Assembly: GCF_017377505.1 (NCBI RefSeq)
Contig: NZ_JAFREN010000015.1
Coordinates: forward strand, 1-64,000
Source: Enterococcus sp. DIV0212c
Lineage (GTDB): Bacteria; Bacillota; Bacilli; Lactobacillales; Enterococcaceae
Length of the DNA: 64,000 bases
Direction of reading: 5' to 3'
This document shows, piece after piece, positions 18,113-26,171 of this stretch. The first letter of the stretch is position 1; each line of letters starts with the position of its first letter. The position numbers and the translations under genes were made by a program. The notes beneath the pieces are model-generated. The model was not told the DNA's origin. It ran no database searches and was given only the letters and a program-made list of their open reading frames with translations.

Positions 18113-19306
18113 ATGGAAACTTTTAATGACTATATTGCAAAATTGGACAAATTAGAATTTGATAAAATGTATGAAAACGACTTTTTCTTAACATGGGAAA
18201 AAACACGTGATGAATTAGAAGCAGTCTTCACTGTAGCAGATACGTTACGTTATTTAAGAGAAAATAATATTTCAACAAAGATTTTTGACAGCGGTCTAGG
18301 AATCTCTTTATTCCGAGACAACTCAACGAGAACGCGTTTTAGTTTTGCTTCTGCGTGTAATCTTTTAGGGCTAGAAGTACAAGATTTGGATGAAGGAAAA
18401 AGTCAAATTTCTCATGGTGAAACCGTTCGTGAAACAGCGAACATGATTTCATTCATGGCAGATATTATTGGGATTCGTGATGATATGTATATTGGTAAAG
18501 GTAACACGTACATGCGTGAAGTCTCTGAATCCGTTCAAGAAGGACATAAAGATGGCGTGTTAGAACAACGTCCAACGTTAGTTAATTTACAATGTGATAT
18601 CGATCACCCAACTCAAGCGATGGCAGATGCATTACATTTAATCCACGAATTTGGTGGAGTTGAAAACTTAAAAGGAAAAAAAGTAGCAATGACTTGGGCA
18701 TATTCACCGTCATATGGTAAACCATTATCAGTACCGCAAGGAATTGTCGGATTAATGACACGACTTGGGATGGATGTTGTGTTAGCCCATCCAGAAGGCT
18801 ATGAAATTATGCCGGAAGTTGAAGAAGTTGCGAAGAAAAATGCAACAGAAGCTGGCGGTTCATTTACCAAAACCAATAGCATGGCTGAAGCCTTTAAAGA
18901 TGCGGATGTTGTTTATCCTAAGAGCTGGGCCCCATTTGCGGCAATGGAAAAACGCACGCAATTATATGGTGAAGGTGATCAAGCTGGTATCGATAAATTA
19001 GAAAAAGAATTACTTGCTCAAAATACCAACCATAAAGATTGGGAATGTACAGAAGAGTTAATGAAAACAACGAAAGATGGAAAAGCCTTGTACATGCATT
19101 GCTTACCTGCTGATATTACTGGTGTTAGCTGTGAGGAAGGTGAAGTTTCAGCCTCTGTCTTTGACCGTTATCGTGTTGAACTTTATAAAGAAGCTAGTTA
19201 TAAACCTTATATCATTGCGGCAATGATCTTCTTAAGCAAAGTGAAAAGCCCGCAAGCAACATTAAAAGAACTTGAAAAAAAAGCAACACCACGAGAAGTA
19301 AAATAA
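18113..19306 (+). CDS. ygeW: YgeW, knotted carbamoyltransferase
   Basis: 397 aa of the aspartate/ornithine carbamoyltransferase superfamily. The carbamoyl-phosphate motif STRTR is at residues 71-75, the HPTQA motif near 164, and HCLPA near 329. The typical ornithine-binding motif is absent, as in YgeW enzymes. Used in the phosphorolytic direction it would release carbamoyl phosphate from a ureido compound, which the carbamate kinase encoded next would turn into ATP. Its start has AGAGGAG upstream. Confidence 0.9.
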   Translation: METFNDYIAKLDKLEFDKMYENDFFLTWEKTRDELEAVFTVADTLRYLRENNISTKIFDSGLGISLFRDNSTRTRFSFASACNLLGLEVQDLDEGKSQISHGETVRETANMISFMADIIGIRDDMYIGKGNTYMREVSESVQEGHKDGVLEQRPTLVNLQCDIDHPTQAMADALHLIHEFGGVENLKGKKVAMTWAYSPSYGKPLSVPQGIVGLMTRLGMDVVLAHPEGYEIMPEVEEVAKKNATEAGGSFTKTNSMAEAFKDADVVYPKSWAPFAAMEKRTQLYGEGDQAGIDKLEKELLAQNTNHKDWECTEELMKTTKDGKALYMHCLPADITGVSCEEGEVSASVFDRYRVELYKEASYKPYIIAAMIFLSKVKSPQATLKELEKKATPREVK

Positions 19307-19629
19307 AGGTGTGCTGAATTAGGCATGAAGTGAGATGCTTTCTCGATTGCTGATGATAGCAGTAGACAAAATAAGTGATTCTCTTTTTAAAAATCAAACA
19401 ATATAAAATGATAAATAAGACCTTTCCAAGTCCATTTATGGATACTGTCCGTTAAGAATAAGACTGACTTAAAATGAATCTGCTGTCCACAGATTCTGAC
19501 GACTTCATGCAATGTTTAGTTTTAACTTAACGAACATCAACGTGATTTATTGGAAGAGAAAGCATCTTACTTTTAAAATAATCAATTGTTAAAAATAAAA
19601 ATAAAGTTGAAATTGAGGTGAATAGCTGA
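19307..19629 (+). other. Gene-free gap between ygeW and arcC with a possible promoter
   Basis: 323 bases without a credible gene. TTGGAA (19550-19555), 18 bases, TAAAAT (19574-19579) is a possible promoter for the arcC-ridA-permease group. A small hairpin GAATCTG/CAGATTC lies at 19476-19496. No strong terminator after ygeW, so read-through is possible. Confidence 0.4.
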
Positions 19630-20568
19630 ATGGTAAAACGAGTTGTAGTCGCTCTTGGTGGCAATGCCTTAGGCGATAATTTAACAGAGCAAATGACAGC
19701 AGTCAAAGAAACGTCAAAAGCCATTGCGGATTTGATTGAAGCAGGATACGAAGTTATTTTGTCTCATGGAAATGGTCCTCAAGTAGGGATGATTCAATTG
19801 GCGATGGAAGAGCTGTCGTTAAGTAATCCAACTAAATATCCAACGATTCCATTGTCCGTTTGTGTGGCGATGAGTCAAAGTTATATTGGCTATGATTTAC
19901 AAAATGCTTTACGGGAAGAATTAGTGAGTCGTAATCTCAAACAAGCCGTTGGAACAGTAATTACACAAGTTGCTGTTGATCCAAAAGATCCAGCTTTTGA
20001 ACATCCTGCAAAACCAATTGGGCGTTTTATGTCCAAAGAAGAAGCAGACGAACTTGTACAAGAAAAACAAGTAACCGTTGTTGAAGATTCAGGACGGGGC
20101 TACCGTCAAGTTGTGGCATCACCAAAACCGAAAGAAATCATTGAAATTAAAACGATCACTTCTCTGATTGATTCAGGTCAAACAGTAATTGCCTGTGGTG
20201 GTGGCGGAATTCCAGTTGCCAAAGAAGGCAATCATTTAAGCGGAATCGCAGCCGTAATTGATAAAGATTTTTGTAGTGAATTATTAGCTGAGATGGTCGA
20301 TGCAGATTTATTGATCATTTTGACCGCTGTTGAAAAGGTTTGTATCGATTTTGGTAAACCAACACAAAAAGAATTAAGCCAAGTCTCAACTAGTGAGATG
20401 AAAAAACATGCAGCAGATGGTCAGTTTGCGCCAGGTTCAATGTTGCCGAAAGTAGAAGCTGCGATTCAATTTGCAGAATCAAAACCGGGACGTAAGACGT
20501 TGATCACCTTATTAGAAAAAGCCAAAGACGGAATCGTTGGAAAAACGGGAACGATCATTGAGCAATAA
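19630..20568 (+). CDS. arcC: Carbamate kinase
   Basis: 312 aa, amino-acid-kinase fold. The N-terminal ALGGNALG loop, SHGNGPQVG (about residue 42) and the ACGGGGIP stretch (about 190) are carbamate kinase motifs. It makes ATP from ADP and carbamoyl phosphate, giving ammonia and CO2. The arginine deiminase genes arcA and arcB are not in this window; the partner here is YgeW, so this copy probably serves ureide breakdown. Confidence 0.95.
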   Translation: MVKRVVVALGGNALGDNLTEQMTAVKETSKAIADLIEAGYEVILSHGNGPQVGMIQLAMEELSLSNPTKYPTIPLSVCVAMSQSYIGYDLQNALREELVSRNLKQAVGTVITQVAVDPKDPAFEHPAKPIGRFMSKEEADELVQEKQVTVVEDSGRGYRQVVASPKPKEIIEIKTITSLIDSGQTVIACGGGGIPVAKEGNHLSGIAAVIDKDFCSELLAEMVDADLLIILTAVEKVCIDFGKPTQKELSQVSTSEMKKHAADGQFAPGSMLPKVEAAIQFAESKPGRKTLITLLEKAKDGIVGKTGTIIEQ

Positions 20569-20598
20569 ATCAAAATAAATAAGAGAAGGAGTGAGTCG

Positions 20599-20979
20599 AT
20601 GACAAACAAAATGGTCAATTCAACAAACGCACCAGCAGCGGTCGGACCTTATTCACATTCGGTTTTGGCTGGACAAACACAGTATATTTCAGGTCAATTG
20701 GGATTAGATCCAGTTACTGGAGAGATGAAAGAAACAGTGGAACAACAAGCAGAACAGGCGTTGATCAATTTAGGTGCAATCTTAAAAGAAACAGGTATGA
20801 CATATGACAATGTTGTTAAAACAACAGTCTTCTTAAAAAACATGTCAGACTTCGGTAAAATCAATGATATTTATGGGAAATACTTCTCAAACACTCTTCC
20901 TGCTCGTTCTTGTGTAGAAGTATGCAAATTACCTAAGGATGGACTTTTTGAAGTAGAAGCTATTGCAGTCAATAATTAA
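20599..20979 (+). CDS. ridA: RidA-family enamine/imine deaminase
   Basis: 126 aa, the standard YjgF/YER057c/UK114 length. Conserved features: the G-P-Y-S-H motif (about residue 16), the F-L-K-N-M-S-D-F run, and the substrate-binding Arg in LPARSCVEV (about residue 104). RidA hydrolyses 2-aminoacrylate to pyruvate and ammonia. Because DpaL generates this reactive enamine from diaminopropionate, its presence in the cluster makes biochemical sense. It is preceded by GAAGGAGTG and lies 30 bases after arcC. Confidence 0.93.
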   Translation: MTNKMVNSTNAPAAVGPYSHSVLAGQTQYISGQLGLDPVTGEMKETVEQQAEQALINLGAILKETGMTYDNVVKTTVFLKNMSDFGKINDIYGKYFSNTLPARSCVEVCKLPKDGLFEVEAIAVNN

Positions 20980-21078
20980 TTTTTGAGAAATTCCTGAGCC
21001 AAGAAAAGGGTTGCGGATTTTATTACTCGGATAAGTGCAGTCCTTTTTAAAATAAAAAGTGAAGAAGGAAACTTGCCT

Positions 21079-22398
21079 ATGAGTGAAAAAGAAGAAAAAG
21101 CATTGTTTGATTACGATGCCAAGTTATCGATCAAAGAAGCCGTTCCAATGGGCTTACAGCACGTAGTAGCAGCAGTAGTGGGAATTGTCACGCCAGGTAT
21201 CATGATTGCCAAAGTTTGCAATCTAAGTTCTGCCGATACGACGATCATGATTCAAACGTCACTGATTTTCTCAGCCGTAGCAACATTCATTCAGCTGTTT
21301 CCGATTTTCGGCAAAGTTGGATCAAGGTTGCCAGTTATGATGGGTGCAAGTTTTGCTTATGTGCCGATTTTAATGGCAATTGGCGGCGATTTTGGGATTG
21401 CAGCGATTTTTGGCGCACAGTTAGTTGGCAGTATTTTAGTCATTTTAGTTGGATTATCAATAAAGAAAATTCGAATATTGTTCCCGCCTTTAGTGACGGG
21501 CACGGTTATTTTGAGTATTGGCTTGTCTCTTTTTCCAGTTGCGATTAAATATATGGCTGGTGGAGCTGGAAGTCCAGATTTTGGATCAGCGCAAAATTGG
21601 TTAGTCGCATTATTGACGTTTGGCGTAGTGTTTTATTTTAACTATTTTTCAAAAGGTTTTCTTAAATTGTCATCCATCTTAAATGGGATGATTATTGGTT
21701 ATATTGTCTCTTTAGTTTTAGGTATGGTCAATTTTACTCCAGTTAAAGAAGCAGCTGTTTTTCAAGTGATCACACCGCTTTACTTTGGTTTGGATTTTCA
21801 AATCGTACCGATTTTGACGTTAGTTGTAATGTTTATTGTTGATGCAGTCCAAGCAATCGGTCAGTTTACTGCCACAACTGTTGGGGCAATGGATCGAGAA
21901 CCTACAGATAAAGAACTTTCCGGTGGTATTATGGGGAGCGGTCTTTCCAACTTTATCGGCAGTTTCTTTGGTTCAGTTCCTGTCGCAACGTTTGGGCAAA
22001 ATGTCGGTTTAGTCACAGTGACTAGAGTAATCAATAAGTATGTCATGGTATTTGCTTCGGTTATTTTACTAGTGGCCGGCTTTGTCCCTAAAGTTGCGTC
22101 GATTTTGACCACGATTCCTTATGCGGTGATTGGTGGAGCAACCGTTTCTGTTTTTGCTTCGATTTCAATGACTGGTGTACGGATGATTTCTTCTCAGGAA
22201 TTGACGCCTAGAAATACTGGTGTTGTGGGAATTTCCTTGGCATTTGGCATTGGCATCACGTTGTCTGTTGGGTGTTTAAGCGGATTTCCACCTTGGGTAA
22301 CCACTATTTTTGGTAATTCAGAAGTTATTTTGACTACGATCGTTGCAGTTATTTTGAATGTTTTGCTTAAAGAAGAGAAGCATTTGGCAATCGAATAG
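21079..22398 (+). CDS. NCS2-family xanthine/uracil-type permease (PbuX-like)
   Basis: 439 aa membrane protein with about 12-14 hydrophobic segments. The signature QNVGLVTVTR (about residue 310) follows the NCS2 xanthine-permease pattern Q-N-x-G-x-x-x-x-T-R/K. I start it at the ATG at 21079, since GAAGGAA is 8 bases upstream; an in-frame TTG at 21073 is less likely. The location at the end of the purine-degradation genes indicates import of xanthine or uric acid. Confidence 0.9.
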   Translation: MSEKEEKALFDYDAKLSIKEAVPMGLQHVVAAVVGIVTPGIMIAKVCNLSSADTTIMIQTSLIFSAVATFIQLFPIFGKVGSRLPVMMGASFAYVPILMAIGGDFGIAAIFGAQLVGSILVILVGLSIKKIRILFPPLVTGTVILSIGLSLFPVAIKYMAGGAGSPDFGSAQNWLVALLTFGVVFYFNYFSKGFLKLSSILNGMIIGYIVSLVLGMVNFTPVKEAAVFQVITPLYFGLDFQIVPILTLVVMFIVDAVQAIGQFTATTVGAMDREPTDKELSGGIMGSGLSNFIGSFFGSVPVATFGQNVGLVTVTRVINKYVMVFASVILLVAGFVPKVASILTTIPYAVIGGATVSVFASISMTGVRMISSQELTPRNTGVVGISLAFGIGITLSVGCLSGFPPWVTTIFGNSEVILTTIVAVILNVLLKEEKHLAIE

Positions 22399-22424
22399 AA
22401 GGAATGAATTTTTCCTTAAAAGAG

Positions 22425-22608
22425 ATGCAAAGAGGATGGGACAGAAGTGTTTAACCTCGAGAAATAAGAGGGAATTCACGAAAATTGCTCTTTAAATTTT
22501 TGTGAATTTCAGCTTATTTCCGAAGAGGTTACTTCTGTTTCCACCGTTTATTCGTAGTTAGTGTGTGAAAAAAAAGTGCTTTTTACTTTTGTCCCCCCCA
22601 CTTTGCAT
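22425..22608 (+). repeat. 184-bp nested inverted-repeat element ending in a T-run
   Basis: Outer arms ATGCAAAG (22425-22432) and CTTTGCAT (22601-22608). Inside, GGGACAGAAGT (22438-22448) can pair with ACTTCTGTTTCC (22531-22542) or with ACTTTTGTCCC (22585-22595). Further nested pairs are AACCTC/GAGGTT, AATAAG/CTTATT and GAATTCACGAAAA/TTTTTGTGAATTTC. A T-run follows. Enterococcal chromosomes carry interspersed elements with GGGACAGAAGT-type ends, and this looks like one. It can also terminate the permease transcript. Confidence 0.7.
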
Positions 22609-22634
22609 TATTTTTATTAAGAAATATTTTTTTG

Positions 22635-22665
22635 GTTATCGTTATCTTTTTTGAGTATAACGAAA
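22635..22665. promoter_or_regulatory. ModE-type operator overlapping the modE-like gene leader
   Basis: CGTTAT (22640-22645), 11 bases, ATAACG (22657-22662), flanked as TTATCGTTAT...TATAACGAAA. This resembles the E. coli ModE box (ATCGNTATATA-N6-TATATAACGAT). It abuts the ribosome binding site AAAGGAGG of a ModE-like gene, so autoregulation is likely. Confidence 0.6.
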
Positions 22666-22677
22666 GGAGGCTATGAA

Positions 22678-23064
22678 ATGAAGGCGCAAGAAGCATTTAA
22701 TTATACGCTTAATTTGAAGTTACGGACGAATCGAATTTTCTTTGGACCAGGCGTAGTCGAGTTGCTTCAACGAATTTCACAAACTGGCTCACTGAATACT
22801 GCTGCCAAGCAAATGAGGATGTCGTATAACAAAGCTTGGCGGATGATCAAAAAAGCCGAAGAAGAGCTTGGATATCCACTAATCAATAAAAGTGTTGGCG
22901 GCAGTAACGGTGGCGGTTCCACGGTGACGAGTCAAGGCAAACATTTGACAGAAAAATTTCTACTTTTTCAAAAAAAGACGTATCAAATCACGAACCAATA
23001 TTTTGCAGAAATTTTCAGTGATGAATTACATCCAGAATCAGTAGAGTTGGAGGAAAGAGAATGA
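22678..23064 (+). CDS. Stand-alone ModE N-terminal-type (LysR-like winged helix) regulator
   Basis: 128 aa from the ATG 7 bases after AAAGGAGG. Residues 20-110 form the winged helix of ModE/LysR type (ISQTGSLNTAAKQMRMSYNKAWRMIKKAEEELG, then the glycine-rich GGSNGGGSTVT wing). The molybdate-binding TOBE/Mop domains of E. coli ModE are absent, so it either does not sense molybdate or does so with a partner. Its stop overlaps the xdhC start (ATGA). As first gene before xdhC and the yjiM/yjiL-like genes, it probably controls the Mo/Se hydroxylase set. Confidence 0.85.
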   Translation: MKAQEAFNYTLNLKLRTNRIFFGPGVVELLQRISQTGSLNTAAKQMRMSYNKAWRMIKKAEEELGYPLINKSVGGSNGGGSTVTSQGKHLTEKFLLFQKKTYQITNQYFAEIFSDELHPESVELEERE

Positions 23065-24092
23065 GAGAACTTTTTCTACGATTGAATGAAGCGATCAAAC
23101 AAAATGAAGAGACAGTTTTAGTTACCGTCACAGCAAGTTCTGGTTCTACACCAAGAAGTGCGGGAGCTCGAATGTTAGTTGGGAAATCTGGCCGTCTAGC
23201 AGGAACGATCGGTGGCGGTGCTATTGAGTTTCGTGCTGAAAAAATCGCTAAACAAGTCTTGGAAAAAAAAGAGTCAAAAGCAGAAAAATTTATTTTAGCG
23301 CCAAATGACATTGCTGACCTTGGGATGATCTGCGGCGGAAATGTGGAACTCTTTTTTCAATACATTACTTGGAAAGATCCAGTAATTCACGATATTTGTG
23401 AAGAAATCTTAAGACATTTTGAATGCAATCAACAATGCTGGTTGTTTACAGAACTAAGTGCTGAAGGAGAAAACGGTTTTGGCTTGTATAGTTTGGAAAA
23501 AGGACTAATTGGGAACATAACTACTAAGCTGCAGGAGGGAATATTTAAAAGTGGGCAATCGGTAGTAGAAATTGAGGGTCGAATTTATTCAGTTGAATCA
23601 GTACTCCAATCTGGGAAAGTTTTTATCTTTGGTGGCGGGCATGTGGCACAAGCGTTGGTACCAGTTTTGAAAAGGTTAGAATTTTACTGTGTTGTTTTAG
23701 ATGATCGCGAACAATTTTTAACTGAAGCAATTTTTCCAGATGCAGATCAGCGGCTGATGATTGACCTAGCCAATATCAAAAAGTCGATCCAAATAACCGA
23801 GGCAGATTATGCAATTGTTATGACGCGAGGACATCAATTTGATTTTGTCTTGGCAAAACAATTGCTGGAAACAAACGCTCATTATATTGGCGTGATGGGT
23901 AGTAAACAAAAAATCGCTGTTCAAATCAGCCGCTTAAAAGAAAGTGGATTTTCGATAAAGGAGATTGAGCGAATAAATATGCCGATCGGTTTAAAAATAA
24001 AAGCAGAAACGCCTTCAGAACTTGCAATCAGTGTTGCTGGAGAATTAATTAAAAAAAGAGCAGAATTATCAAAAGAAAATCGGACTAAATAG
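23061..24092 (+). CDS. xdhC: XdhC/CoxI-family molybdenum hydroxylase maturation protein
   Basis: 343 aa. The N-terminal XdhC_CoxI domain includes the SSGSTPRSAGARMLV run near residue 28 and GTIGGGAIEFRA near residue 55. The C-terminal Rossmann-like domain starts at FIFGGGHVAQAL (about residue 190) and contains GVMGSKQK. XdhC binds molybdenum cofactor, helps its sulfuration and inserts it into xanthine dehydrogenase. Here it is expected to serve the hydroxylase at 26172. It is translationally coupled to the ModE-like gene by a 4-base overlap. Confidence 0.9.
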   Translation: MRELFLRLNEAIKQNEETVLVTVTASSGSTPRSAGARMLVGKSGRLAGTIGGGAIEFRAEKIAKQVLEKKESKAEKFILAPNDIADLGMICGGNVELFFQYITWKDPVIHDICEEILRHFECNQQCWLFTELSAEGENGFGLYSLEKGLIGNITTKLQEGIFKSGQSVVEIEGRIYSVESVLQSGKVFIFGGGHVAQALVPVLKRLEFYCVVLDDREQFLTEAIFPDADQRLMIDLANIKKSIQITEADYAIVMTRGHQFDFVLAKQLLETNAHYIGVMGSKQKIAVQISRLKESGFSIKEIERINMPIGLKIKAETPSELAISVAGELIKKRAELSKENRTK

Positions 24093-24155
24093 AAGTGAGT
24101 TAAAATAACCCTAACCAATGCACAATAGAATTTACCTATTAATGGGAGGTATTTT

Positions 24156-25325
24156 ATGAAAATCAAGACAGAGTTACCTGAAATTTTTGCCGAGTTTGAT
24201 GATGCGAGACGTCAGGGATTTATCCAAGTCAAAGAACTAAAAGAACAAGGAGTGCCAGTTGTTGGAGTTTATTGTACATTTATGCCGGAAGAAATTATCT
24301 TAGCAGCTGATGCGATCCAAATTAGTTTGTGCTCAACCTCTGATGAAACAATTTTGGCAGCAGAAGAGGATCTACCCAGAAATCTTTGCCCATTGATTAA
24401 ATCCAGTTACGGGTTCGGGAAAACTGATAAATGCCCATTCTTCTATTTTTCTGATTTAGTGGTAGGAGAAACAACGTGTGATGGCAAGAAAAAAATGTAT
24501 GAATATATGGAAGAATTTAAGCCGCTATATTTAATGAATTTACCGAATGCCCGCAACTCGGCAGCAGCATTTACCTTATGGAAAGATGAAATCATCCGTT
24601 TTAAAGAAAAAGTAGAAACATTCCTAGATGTAACGATTACAGAAGAGAGAATACGTGAAGCGATTCGCCAAAAAAACAGAGAACGAACTGCTAGAAAAAA
24701 CTTTTATGGACTGGGCAAACTAAATCCACCTGCAATCGAAGGCTCCGAAATTTTCAAAGTCATGTACGGTGCAAATTATACTTTTGATAAGGAAAGTCTG
24801 ATCCAAAAATTAGATGAAACAACAGAAAAAATTTTAGCACAATACCCTGAAAAACATCAGCCAAAGGGTAAACCTAGAATTTTGATCACCGGCTCACCAA
24901 TGGGCGGCGTAACCGAAAAAGTTATTCGTGCCATCGAAGAAAATGGCGGCACGATTGTTGGCTTTGAAAATTGTACGGTTGCTAAAGCCGTTGAACGATT
25001 AGTCGATGAGAAAAAAGAAGATGCTTATGAAGCGTTAGCAGAAAAATACATCGATATCGGTTGTGCTTGTATGTCCAATAACACTAGCCGTTTTGATTTG
25101 TTAAGCCAAATGATTGACGAGTATCAAGTAGATGGAGTCTTAGACATGGTGTTACAATCGTGCCATCCATATTCGATCGAAGCGTTAAAAGTCAGACGAT
25201 TTTGTCAATCAGAAAAAAATGTGCCCTATTTGTATTTAGAGACTGATTATTCTACGGCAGATAACGAACAAATCAATACCCGAGTGACAGCGTTTATAGA
25301 AATGTTGGGGGATCGATCATCATGA
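24156..25325 (+). CDS. yjiM: 2-hydroxyacyl-CoA dehydratase-like / double-cubane cluster protein (YjiM type)
   Basis: 389 aa, similar to HgdB-type dehydratase subunits and to E. coli YjiM. Conserved cysteines are visible at GVYCTFMPEEI (about 38), LCPLIKSSYGF (about 82), DKCPFF (about 93), ETTCDGKKK (about 107), IGCACMS (about 305) and LQSCHPYS (about 333). There is no partner HgdA-type subunit, which fits double-cubane reductases rather than true dehydratases. Paired with the ATPase encoded next, it would carry out an ATP-driven low-potential reduction. Its substrate here is unknown; location within the selenium/molybdenum cluster suggests a cofactor or purine-pathway role. Confidence 0.8.
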   Translation: MKIKTELPEIFAEFDDARRQGFIQVKELKEQGVPVVGVYCTFMPEEIILAADAIQISLCSTSDETILAAEEDLPRNLCPLIKSSYGFGKTDKCPFFYFSDLVVGETTCDGKKKMYEYMEEFKPLYLMNLPNARNSAAAFTLWKDEIIRFKEKVETFLDVTITEERIREAIRQKNRERTARKNFYGLGKLNPPAIEGSEIFKVMYGANYTFDKESLIQKLDETTEKILAQYPEKHQPKGKPRILITGSPMGGVTEKVIRAIEENGGTIVGFENCTVAKAVERLVDEKKEDAYEALAEKYIDIGCACMSNNTSRFDLLSQMIDEYQVDGVLDMVLQSCHPYSIEALKVRRFCQSEKNVPYLYLETDYSTADNEQINTRVTAFIEMLGDRSS

Positions 25326-26086
25326 ACGTTATTGGTCTAGATAGTGGATCGACTACGACAAAAGGAGTTCTCTTTGAACAAAATCAACTGGTAAAACAAT
25401 TTTTGGTACTAACAGCAGGTGATCCCAAAAGAGCAGCTAACCAGGTTCTGACAGCATTAGGCGGCAATGAACAGTCCAAAGTAATTACAACAGGCTATGG
25501 TCGCAAGTTATTAAAAGCCGATAAAGCATATACTGAAATCACATGTCATGCTAAGGGAGCTTCTTATTTGAGACCAGGGATTCAAAATGTAATCGATATT
25601 GGTGGACAAGATAGTAAAGCTATTTGCATGGACACTGTCGGACATGTGTTGGATTTTAATATGAATGACAAATGTGCAGCTGGAACGGGTCGTTTTGTAG
25701 AAGTCTTGATGCAGACTTTGGGTGAAGAAATTGATCAGATTGATTCCTTTGTTGCTTTAGCAAAACCCTTAAAAATCAATAGCATGTGCACTGTATTTGC
25801 AGAATCAGAAGTTATCAGCTTGATTGGAAAAGGAGAAAAAAGAGAAGATATAGCCTTAGGCGTGTTACATTCGATTGCTACTCGAATCAGTAATCAACAT
25901 AGACAAATCAAATCTGATCATGGACCAATCTTCTTTTCAGGAGGTTTATCCCGCAGTAAGAAAATCATAGAACTAGTTGCTGAATATACCCAAAAAGAAG
26001 TATACTATGACCAAGAACTTTCACCATATGCAGGTGCAATCGGAGCTGCATTGCTTGGTATTCAACAAAAAAAGTTTTTTCACTAA
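25322..26086 (+). CDS. yjiL: CoA-dehydratase activator-type ATPase (YjiL type)
   Basis: 254 aa of the ASKHA ATPase family. Phosphate loops GLDSGSTTTKG (residues 5-15) and DIGGQDSKA (about 98) are clear. The two cysteines that bridge a [4Fe-4S] cluster between subunits of the dimer are in NDKCAAGTG (about 120) and SMCTVFAESE (about 158). It overlaps the yjiM-like gene by 4 bases (ATGA). It reduces its partner using ATP hydrolysis and is normally fed by ferredoxin or flavodoxin, both plausible here. Confidence 0.87.
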   Translation: MNVIGLDSGSTTTKGVLFEQNQLVKQFLVLTAGDPKRAANQVLTALGGNEQSKVITTGYGRKLLKADKAYTEITCHAKGASYLRPGIQNVIDIGGQDSKAICMDTVGHVLDFNMNDKCAAGTGRFVEVLMQTLGEEIDQIDSFVALAKPLKINSMCTVFAESEVISLIGKGEKREDIALGVLHSIATRISNQHRQIKSDHGPIFFSGGLSRSKKIIELVAEYTQKEVYYDQELSPYAGAIGAALLGIQQKKFFH

Positions 26087-26121
26087 AAAATAATTTTTAG
26101 ACTGAAATTTTATGGTATAAT
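26083..26121 (+). promoter_or_regulatory. AT-rich operator-like palindrome and promoter of the xdh operon
   Basis: CTAAAAAATAATTTTTAG (26083-26100) is almost the same as the perfect palindrome before ssnA. Sixteen bases on is TGG-TATAAT (hexamer 26116-26121). No good -35 is present; the palindrome occupies its place, which could mean activation or repression at that site. Confidence 0.55.
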
Positions 26122-26171
26122 CATAGTGATTAAAAGCTATACTTATAACAGAAATTGAGGTGTAAAGAAAA

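Noticed and set aside
21216..21548. 110-codon plus-strand frame inside the xanthine permease
   Set aside because: Out-of-frame with an intact membrane protein; no ribosome binding site.
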